Part shown: positions 56,205 to 64,000 of the stretch, in pieces
Layout of the letters: every line of letters begins with the position of its first letter
How positions within the stretch are numbered: the stretch's first letter is position 1
Assembly (NCBI RefSeq): GCF_900163815.1
Contig: NZ_FUKO01000034.1
Coordinates: 18,670-82,669 of the forward strand
DNA length: 64,000 nucleotides
Direction of reading: 5' to 3'
Source: Microbacterium esteraromaticum
GTDB taxonomy: Bacteria > Actinomycetota > Actinomycetes > Actinomycetales > Microbacteriaceae
The notes under the pieces: generated by a model
Database searches by the model: none
Told to the model about the DNA's origin: nothing
Seen by the model: only the letters and a program-made list of their open reading frames with translations
Position numbers and translations under genes: made by a program

Positions 56205-57407
56205 ATGACCTCTTCCTACCCTCTTTCCCGTGTGCGCCAGCAGTTCCCCGCCCTGCGCACGGGAAGCGCCCTATTCGATGCGCCCGGTGGTACACAGACC
56301 CCGACCCGCGTCGCCGACGCCATCCGCGACGCGATGGTGAGTCCCGTTTCCCAGCGGGGCCGAAACAACTACAGCGAGCAGAACGCAGACCGCATCGTGC
56401 GCGGCGCCCGTGCCGCGATCGGCGACCTCCTGAACGTCGATCCGCGTGCCGTGTTCTTCGGCCGCAGCGCGACGCAGATCACCTTCGACATGGCCAGAGC
56501 CGTCGCCCGCAGCCTCGGCCCCGACGACGAGATCGTCGCGAGCCGCCTCGACCATGACGCGAACGTGCGACCGTGGGTGCTCGCCGCTGAGCTGTCTGGC
56601 GCGACCCTGCGTTGGATCGACTTCGACCGCGAGACCGGCGACCTGACAGTCGACGATGTGCGTCGCGTGCTCAGCGACCGCACGCGATTCGTCGCCGTGA
56701 CCGCGGCGTCCAACCTGTACGGCACGGCGCCGGACATCGCGGCGATCGCGGCAGCCGTACACGCGGTCGGAGCAGAGATCTACGTCGACGCCGTCGCCTA
56801 CACGGCCCACGAGCTCGTCGATGCCACCGCCCTCGGAGCCGACTACATCGTGTGCTCGCCGTACAAGTTCTGCGGTCCTCACATCGGCGTGCTGGGATCC
56901 AACGTCGAGAAGCTGGAGGCGCTCGTCCCCGACAAGCTCCGCCCGTCGACCATGCAGGTCCCCGAGCGATTCGAGCTAGGCACGCTGCCCTATGAATTCC
57001 TGGCCGGCGTGACAGAGACGGTAGAGTTCCTGGCTGACATCATCCCCGGTGACGGCACGCGCCGCGAGCGGCTGGAGCGCTCCTACGCGGCGGTCGCGCA
57101 ACACGAGCATGCGCTCTTCAAGCGGCTCGTCGACGGCCTCGCCGAGATCGACGGCGTTGAGCGCGTCGGTGCGCCGCGCACGCATGTGCCGACCGTCCTG
57201 TTCCGTATCGACGGCCGCACCACAGCCGAGGCCTGCGCGGCACTCGGGCGAGCGGACGTCGCCGTGATGGGCGGCAGCTTCTATGCGATCGAGGCCGAGG
57301 ACTGGGCAGATCTGCGCGACGGCGCGGTACGCGCGGGCATCGCCCCGTACACCTCGGTCGAAGATGTCGATCGCCTTCTCCATGCGGTGCGTGCACTCAC
57401 CCTCTGA
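56205..57407 (+). CDS. Class V aminotransferase, cysteine-desulfurase-like (TIGR01976 type)
   Basis: A 400-residue PLP enzyme. FDAPGGTQTPTRVADAIRDA and SQRGRNNYS mark the VC1184-like subgroup. D195 in EIYVDAVAYTAHELVD contacts the pyridine ring, and the PLP lysine is K221 in CSPYKFCGPHIG. The real desulfurases' mobile Cys loop is not obvious, so the reaction is uncertain: desulfurase, lyase or epimerase on an amino acid. ATG 56205 follows CGGAG. It is the first gene of an operon with a polar amino-acid ABC transporter, whose substrate it may process. Confidence 0.88.
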   Translation: MTSSYPLSRVRQQFPALRTGSALFDAPGGTQTPTRVADAIRDAMVSPVSQRGRNNYSEQNADRIVRGARAAIGDLLNVDPRAVFFGRSATQITFDMARAVARSLGPDDEIVASRLDHDANVRPWVLAAELSGATLRWIDFDRETGDLTVDDVRRVLSDRTRFVAVTAASNLYGTAPDIAAIAAAVHAVGAEIYVDAVAYTAHELVDATALGADYIVCSPYKFCGPHIGVLGSNVEKLEALVPDKLRPSTMQVPERFELGTLPYEFLAGVTETVEFLADIIPGDGTRRERLERSYAAVAQHEHALFKRLVDGLAEIDGVERVGAPRTHVPTVLFRIDGRTTAEACAALGRADVAVMGGSFYAIEAEDWADLRDGAVRAGIAPYTSVEDVDRLLHAVRALTL

Positions 57408-57436
57408 ACGTTCCACCCCACCCGAAAGGACACACA

Positions 57437-58375
57437 ATGAAGTCACGTCTTTCCCTCCTCGCCCTCTCCCTCGTCGGCATCGCGGCCCTGTCCGCGTGCA
57501 CGTCGACGCTCCCCACCGACACGGACGAGTCGTCGGCGCCCACCGCAGACGACCAGCCGGCGGCGGCGATCATCTCCGGGGTGGCAGAGGATTCCGAGAT
57601 CGCCGCGCTGCTGCCGGCGCAGTACTCGGACGCCGGAGTTCTGCAGGTCGGCTCCAACCTGCAGTTCCCACCGGCCAACTTCTACGCGGCCGACGGGACG
57701 ACGCCCATCGGGTACGAGGTCGATCTCGCCACCGCGATGGCGAAGCGGCTCGGTGTCGACGTCACCTACAACGACTCCGCGTTCGAGAACCTCATCACGA
57801 GCCTGCAGTCGCAGCGCGTCGACTTCACGATGGCGGGCATGAACGATCGCCCCGACCGCCAGGAGATGGTCGACTTCATCGACTACTTCAAGACCGGCAT
57901 CGGCATCCTCGTCGCCAAGGGCAACCCCGACGGCATCGTCGAGCCCGCCGACCTGTGCGGACACGGCGTGACGGCAGGCGTCGGCAGCTCGCAGGAGGCC
58001 TGGGCTCTGGCGCTGAGCGAGAAGTGCGTCGCCGATGGTGCCGAGGCGATCGACGTCGTCACCGTGAACAACGACCAGCAGCGTCTGAACTCGGTCAAGA
58101 CCGGACGCGTGACCGCCGAGCTCAACGATCTGGCGAACCTCGTCTACATCGCCCAGACGGCCAACTCCGGCGAGGACTTCGAGGTCGTTGACCTGCCCCC
58201 GCTCGAGGGGGCACTCTACGGCATCGGAGTCAACAAGGAGACGCCGGAGCTGCGGGCAGCGCTCGCGGCATCGCTGCAGTCCCTCATCGATGACGGCACG
58301 TACGGCGAGATCCTCGCGGCCTGGGGGCTCCAGGCCGGAGCCATCGAGACGGTCGAGATCAACGCGGGACAGTAG
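57437..58375 (+). CDS. Amino-acid ABC transporter substrate-binding lipoprotein
   Basis: A 312-residue family 3 solute-binding protein. The lipobox is LSAC with Cys near residue 21. A disordered linker leads to the fold LQVGSNLQFPPANFYAADGT, and ITSLQSQRVDFTMAGMNDRP is the family signature. It lacks the strict Arg/Asp pair that I could assign to a known amino acid, so the ligand is unknown. It is 29 nt after the PLP-enzyme gene. Confidence 0.93.
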   Translation: MKSRLSLLALSLVGIAALSACTSTLPTDTDESSAPTADDQPAAAIISGVAEDSEIAALLPAQYSDAGVLQVGSNLQFPPANFYAADGTTPIGYEVDLATAMAKRLGVDVTYNDSAFENLITSLQSQRVDFTMAGMNDRPDRQEMVDFIDYFKTGIGILVAKGNPDGIVEPADLCGHGVTAGVGSSQEAWALALSEKCVADGAEAIDVVTVNNDQQRLNSVKTGRVTAELNDLANLVYIAQTANSGEDFEVVDLPPLEGALYGIGVNKETPELRAALAASLQSLIDDGTYGEILAAWGLQAGAIETVEINAGQ

Positions 58376-58380
58376 TGAGG

Positions 58381-58408
58381 GCGGGGGACGGTCTCGGCCG
58401 TCCCCCGC
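58381..58408 (+). terminator. Strong stem-loop between binding-protein and permease genes
   Basis: A perfect 11-bp GC-rich stem (GCGGGGGACGG and its complement) with a 6-nt loop, followed by a pyrimidine-rich TTCTGCTCCTCTT. Such partial terminators or 3' stabilisers keep binding-protein mRNA in excess over permease mRNA. Confidence 0.75.
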
Positions 58409-58436
58409 TTCTGCTCCTCTTCCCCGAAAGGAACCC

Positions 58437-59381
58437 GTGAAGACATCACCCCCGACCGCCCGCATCAGCACTCCGCTGGCGGCGCCCAGAATCTACCGTC
58501 GTCTGCACTTCTGGCGATGGGTGAGCGCGATCATCGTGCTCGCCGCCGTCGCCGGGATCATCATCGTGCTGGCCGGTGCACGAATCCAGTGGCCGCACGT
58601 GCTGCAGTACGTCGTGCTGGACACCATGGCCCAGGCCGCATGGAACACCGTGCTCCTCGCGGTCGCCGCGCAGCTGGTGGCCGTCATCATCGGCGTCATC
58701 ATCGCGATCATGCGCATCTCCCGCAATCCGGTGGCCATCTCGGTGGCGACCGGATACATCTGGATCTTCCGCGGTGTCCCCGTGCTCGTGCAGATCCTCG
58801 TCTGGTACAACCTCGCCCTCGTGGTCGACCGCATCGTGATCGGCGTGCCGTTCACGAACTTGACGCTGATCGATCAGCCGACCAACGCCATCATGACCGC
58901 GTTCACTGCCGCGCTCCTCGGTCTCGCGCTCAACGAGAGCGCCTACATGGCCGAGATCATCCGCGGTGGGCTCAAAGGCATCGACAGCGGCCAGACCGAG
59001 GCTGCACATGCCCTCGGGATGAGCCCGATGCGTACGCTGGCACGCATCATCTTGCCGCAGGCCATGCGCATCATCATCCCGCCAACCGGCAACAACTTCA
59101 TCAACATGCTCAAGACCACCTCGCTCGCATCGGTGGTGACCTACTTCGAGCTCGTGAAGGCGGCAGCGAACATCTCCAGCCGCAATCTCGAGGTGATGGA
59201 GACGCTGTTCGCCGCGGCGGTCTGGTACATGATCATCGTGACTATCGCGAGCATCGGCCAGTTCTACTTGGAACGCGCCTTCGACGGCAGCACCCGACGC
59301 GGTCGTCCGCGGAACCTCCGGACGGCCATCCGCAACGCACTCGTGCGTCCCCCCTTCTCCCGGCGAGGTATCGATGAATGA
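58437..59381 (+). CDS. Amino-acid ABC transporter permease
   Basis: A 314-residue HisM/GlnP-type permease. An extra N-terminal helix (about 20-45) precedes the BPD module, with IWIFRGVPVLVQILVWYN and the EAA loop GQTEAAHALGMSPMRTLARI followed by ILPQAMRIIIPPTGN. The GTG start at 58437 follows GAAAGGA; the longer frame would run through the terminator. It overlaps the ATPase gene by 8 bp. Only one permease is present, so it likely forms a homodimer. Confidence 0.92.
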   Translation: MKTSPPTARISTPLAAPRIYRRLHFWRWVSAIIVLAAVAGIIIVLAGARIQWPHVLQYVVLDTMAQAAWNTVLLAVAAQLVAVIIGVIIAIMRISRNPVAISVATGYIWIFRGVPVLVQILVWYNLALVVDRIVIGVPFTNLTLIDQPTNAIMTAFTAALLGLALNESAYMAEIIRGGLKGIDSGQTEAAHALGMSPMRTLARIILPQAMRIIIPPTGNNFINMLKTTSLASVVTYFELVKAAANISSRNLEVMETLFAAAVWYMIIVTIASIGQFYLERAFDGSTRRGRPRNLRTAIRNALVRPPFSRRGIDE

Positions 59382-60153
59382 CAACACGGCGCTCGTGCGC
59401 ATCCGGCAGGTCAAGAAATCCTTCGGCGACAACGCCGTGCTCCGCGACATCACGATGGATGTGCGCGCGGGCGAGGTCGTCTGTCTGCTCGGTTCGTCCG
59501 GCGCGGGCAAGAGCACGCTCCTGCGGGCGATCAACCGGCTGGAAAAGATCGATGCCGGTCAGATCTGGGTGGACGACATGCTCGTTGGCTTCGGTGAGTA
59601 TCGCGACGGCGTCCGCGAGCTCACCGAGCGAGGGATGGCAGCGCAGCGCGCGCACATCGGCATGGTGTTCCAGCGCTTCAACCTGTTCCCGCACATGACC
59701 GCCCTGCAGAACGTCATGGAAGCGCCACGTGCAGTGCGGCGACTGTCGGGTGCCGCGGCGAAGGCGGAGGCGCGCGAGCTGCTGGAGAGCGTCGGCCTCG
59801 ACGATAAGATGGAGCACTATCCGGCCCAGCTCTCCGGCGGACAGCAGCAGCGTGTCGCGATCGCGCGGGCATTGGCGATGAAGCCGCAGCTCATGCTGTT
59901 CGACGAGCCCACCAGCGCCCTCGACCCTGAACTCGTCGGGGAAGTGTTGAAAGTCATGACCGAGCTCGCGCGGCGGGGAATGACGATGATCGTCGTGACG
60001 CACGAAATGGGATTCGCACGCGAGGTCGCTGATCGCGTCGTGCTGATGCACGGCGGCGAGATCGTGGAGGATGCCTCAGCCGTGGAGTTCTTCGAGAACC
60101 CGCAGCACGAGCGCACCCGACAGTTCATAGCAAGCTCGACGAGAGCGGGGTGA
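59374..60153 (+). CDS. Amino-acid ABC transporter ATP-binding protein
   Basis: A 259-residue ATPase of the GlnQ/HisP group. Walker A is GSSGAGKST (40-48), the Q-loop is in GMVFQRFNLFPHMTALQNV, the signature is LSGGQQQRVAIARALA, Walker B is LMLFDEPTSALDPE, and the H-loop is VTHEMGFAREVADRV. It completes the importer. The following 244 bp up to the SDR gene hold no gene I can support. Confidence 0.96.
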   Translation: MNDNTALVRIRQVKKSFGDNAVLRDITMDVRAGEVVCLLGSSGAGKSTLLRAINRLEKIDAGQIWVDDMLVGFGEYRDGVRELTERGMAAQRAHIGMVFQRFNLFPHMTALQNVMEAPRAVRRLSGAAAKAEARELLESVGLDDKMEHYPAQLSGGQQQRVAIARALAMKPQLMLFDEPTSALDPELVGEVLKVMTELARRGMTMIVVTHEMGFAREVADRVVLMHGGEIVEDASAVEFFENPQHERTRQFIASSTRAG

Positions 60154-60397
60154 GGGGCGATTTTGGCTGGTGGCCCCCTCCGGATGTTCCCGCTGAAGCA
60201 ATCAGGCCGCTCATCTCCGAGGACAACGTTGACCGGGGCGGCTGCGTTTCGAGCGAGATGGCAATGCTCCCAGTCTGTTCAAGTCAACCACGTTGGGGAA
60301 GCACTTCTCCGCCAGGGTGAAGCCGCCGAGCGGAGATGACGGCTATGCGCCGATGAACACGAGATCACGATCTCGTTGCGTTCAACAGGGAGCGCGG

Positions 60398-61180
60398 TCA
60401 GTTGTAGAGCATTCCACCATCGACGATGATGACCTGCCCGGTGACGTACACAGCGTTGTCGCCGGCGAGAAACGATACGACTCCGGCGACGTCTTCGGGG
60501 GTCTCAATCCGACCGAGAGCGATGCCCTCCACGTTGTCCTGGAGGTTCTTCCCCAGTGGTTTTCCGTTGATCTTGTGCATCTCAGCGTCGATCAGGTCCC
60601 ACATTCCGGTTCCGACGATTCCGGGCGCATACGCGTTCACTGTGTGTCCCTTCGGTGCGAGCTCTTGGGCAGCGACCTGGGTGATGCCCCGAACTGCGAA
60701 CTTCGACGCCGAGTAGGCACCTAGGATGGGGAAGCCGCGGATAGCGGCGATCGAGGCGGCGTTCACGATCCTCCCCTTCACCCCGAGTTCGTCGAACTTT
60801 CGCACGGCCGCTTGAATGCCGAAGATCACGGAGTTGACGTTGACGGAGAAGACCGTCTCGAGATCGTGTTCGGTGACCTCCAGAAGGGGTTTCACCTGTG
60901 CGATTCCGGCGTTGTTGACGATGACGTCGAACCCGCCGAGTCGGGATGCCGTTTGCTCGACAGCTGCCTCGACATCGCTCCTGCTCGACACGTCGGTGGG
61001 CACGAACACGGCACTCCGGCCCAACGCAGCGATCTCGGCAGCCACTGCTTCGCCTTTCTGCTCCTGAGCCGGGATGTCTGCGATACCGATGTCGAACCCG
61101 TCTTGCGCCAGTTTCAGCGCGATTCCTCTTCCGATTCCCTGTCCCGCGCCCGTGACGAGCGCAACCTTCTTGGTAGTCAT
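60398..61180 (-). CDS. Short-chain dehydrogenase, acetoin/diacetyl-reductase-like
   Basis: A 260-residue classical SDR. The cofactor site is VTGAGQGIGRGIAL (9-22), NNAG is at 89-92, and the catalytic residues are S143, Y156 and K160 in YSASK. Overall similarity is to the BudC/ButA acetoin reductase group (IVGTGMWDLIDAEMHKINGK, C-terminal VIIVDGGMLYN). The true substrate may be another 2-hydroxy ketone or polyol. It lies 63 nt after the GntR gene on the same strand. Confidence 0.9.
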   Translation of the reverse strand: MTTKKVALVTGAGQGIGRGIALKLAQDGFDIGIADIPAQEQKGEAVAAEIAALGRSAVFVPTDVSSRSDVEAAVEQTASRLGGFDVIVNNAGIAQVKPLLEVTEHDLETVFSVNVNSVIFGIQAAVRKFDELGVKGRIVNAASIAAIRGFPILGAYSASKFAVRGITQVAAQELAPKGHTVNAYAPGIVGTGMWDLIDAEMHKINGKPLGKNLQDNVEGIALGRIETPEDVAGVVSFLAGDNAVYVTGQVIIVDGGMLYN

Positions 61181-61243
61181 GATCTGCTTTCGATGAGAGT
61201 GATTTCGACACGAAACGTCGTCGCGCCCTGGTTGTCCGACCTG

Positions 61244-61912
61244 TTACGGCCCGAAGGTGGTGGCTGTGCCGCTGAAGGCGGTGGCATCGCGACCATGGAT
61301 GCCCGAGAAATGCTCGCTGAGCAGCGCGCGGAAGGTGTCGGTATCGCTTCGTTCGAGTGCATCCACGAGAGCGCCGTGTTCGGCAACGACTCGCTCGCTG
61401 TACCCCGGACGGTGCCAGACCGAACGGGCCATCATGCGGTGATGGCGGTCGCGGATCGTGTCGAAGAACGTCACCAAGATAGCGTTGCCGCCGCCTTCGA
61501 TGATGGCCCGGTGGAAGGAGCTATCCTCATCCAGGAACGCATCAAGATCGTCATCACCTCGAGCCATGTCCTGGTTCGCCACGTGGGATCTCAATCGGCT
61601 CACCACCACCTCGAGCCGCTCGGGTGTATCCGCGATCGCGGAAGCCGCGTCGCCCTCGATCAGGAGGCGTACTCCAAGAATGTTATCAACCTCTTCCGGA
61701 GGGACGTCCAGGATAAGCGCGCCGCGCTTGGGGTAGAGACGCATCCAGCCGTTCGTCTGCAACATAGCGAACGCCTCCCTGACAGGCGTACGGCTAATCC
61801 CCAACCGGGTGGAGACGTCGTTCTCGCTGATCATCGACCCCGCTGCCAACTCCCCTGAGATAGTCCGCCTCTTCGTATCGGTGAACGCACGGTCCGTCGC
61901 TGATTCGATCAT
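61244..61912 (-). CDS. GntR-family regulator, FadR/FCD subgroup (second)
   Basis: A 222-residue regulator like that at 52422-53078. The HTH is VSTRLGISRTPVREAFAMLQ and the wing WMRLYPKRGALIL. The FCD domain has LDEDSSFHRAIIEGGGNAIL and VVAEHGALVDALE with ligand-type His. ATG 61912 is chosen over a GTG eight codons earlier because of the GGGGG stretch before it. It likely controls the SDR gene downstream and itself. Confidence 0.9.
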   Translation of the reverse strand: MIESATDRAFTDTKRRTISGELAAGSMISENDVSTRLGISRTPVREAFAMLQTNGWMRLYPKRGALILDVPPEEVDNILGVRLLIEGDAASAIADTPERLEVVVSRLRSHVANQDMARGDDDLDAFLDEDSSFHRAIIEGGGNAILVTFFDTIRDRHHRMMARSVWHRPGYSERVVAEHGALVDALERSDTDTFRALLSEHFSGIHGRDATAFSGTATTFGP

Positions 61913-61922
61913 CACCAACCCC

Positions 61923-61943
61923 CACTTGTATGTCACTTGTATG
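61923..61943. promoter_or_regulatory. Direct repeat CACTTGTATG x2, candidate GntR operator
   Basis: Two copies of CACTTGTATG spaced by one base (61923-61932 and 61934-61943), 11 bp before the GntR start. FadR-type GntR proteins favour TTGT..ACAA-like sites. From 61944 to the VIT gene I see no other gene. Confidence 0.4.
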
Positions 61944-62305
61944 CCACCATGATCGCTATTAGATTAACTCCCCCCGTCGCAGGAGACAAGACCGATGCTG
62001 ACGTCTTCAGCTCAGTTCCGCCGCGTCCAGACGGTGCTCCGCCAGATGGTCGCGGTACCTCGGTGACATCGATCGCCATCGGGATGTTCAGCTAGATGGG
62101 CACTTCGAGTATCTGCGACTGCCCCGCAGATCCCGCAGGCCCCCGCGCCCTCGCTCGCATACACCGGACAGCGGATGCGATGACACGTCCGCGCACGATC
62201 GGCGGTGCGGGGTCCGGAGGACCGAAGGTCCTGCTGCGAACCGCGGCGGGTAAGGTGCAATGGAGCAGCCGGATGACATGACCGGCGGAGGAGGTTTTCA
62301 CCCAC

Positions 62306-63903
<1,598 letters not shown>

Positions 63904-64000
63904 TAGCTCTTAACCCTTTCAGGTGATCAAGAACCTCCATTAAACCGGCTCTTCGGACATTCGGTGGGGTCAGGGTGTGAGGCCGCCGGCGGCGAGGAGC

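Overview
High-GC DNA with actinobacterial gene families (Orn, SCO6880/DUF6112/DUF2637 conjugation proteins, Prim-Pol, TIGR01976-like PLP enzyme). The codon use and protein style suggest a member of the Microbacteriaceae, but that placement is inference. The window is almost entirely accessory DNA built from several mobile modules with clear scars between them.

1-20.5 kb: orn and a complete tRNA-His, then a serine-recombinase integrative conjugative element (ICE), nearly all on the minus strand. It carries a large serine recombinase, SSB, a coupling ATPase (VirD4/TraG), a VirB4-like ATPase, an SCO6880 protein, a TrbL-like membrane protein, two DUF6112 proteins, a transglycosylase/M23 hydrolase, a TcpC-like protein, a ParB-like protein, DUF2637 and Prim-Pol. 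The far end is cut inside an ArdC gene and joined to a truncated CHAT gene followed by an ankyrin gene. No relaxase is visible, so the ICE looks incomplete here.

20.5-32.9 kb: an IS3 element, then remnants of a dprA-like gene and a second recombinase, then a ten-gene proteostasis operon (hsp20, dnaK, grpE, cbpA-type dnaJ, cbpM, clpB, thioredoxin, UBP zinc finger, cNMP-domain flavoprotein, cut alpha/beta hydrolase). A second dprA remnant in the same orientation closes the island. It resembles the transmissible heat/stress-tolerance loci of Proteobacteria in content, here with actinobacterial genes.

32.9-40.4 kb: a metal/redox island with a CopA tail fragment, two different P1B ATPases, a Crp/Fnr regulator, a methyltransferase, a quinone-type oxidoreductase, a cupin and an HMA metallochaperone. 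A good FNR-type box sits upstream of the metallochaperone.

40.4-47.5 kb: an insertion hot spot with an IS3 fragment, a complete IS3, an N-truncated tyrosine integrase, half a tRNA-Pro, a recently inserted IS21 (7-bp target duplication) and an AbiE toxin-antitoxin pair.

47.5-64 kb: gadB-gadC (glutamate acid resistance), a GntR-MFS pair, a MarR regulator with an IMP dehydrogenase lacking CBS domains, a PLP enzyme with a polar amino-acid ABC transporter, a GntR-SDR pair, and a VIT-family gene cut by a nest of IS3/IS30 fragments that runs to the window end.
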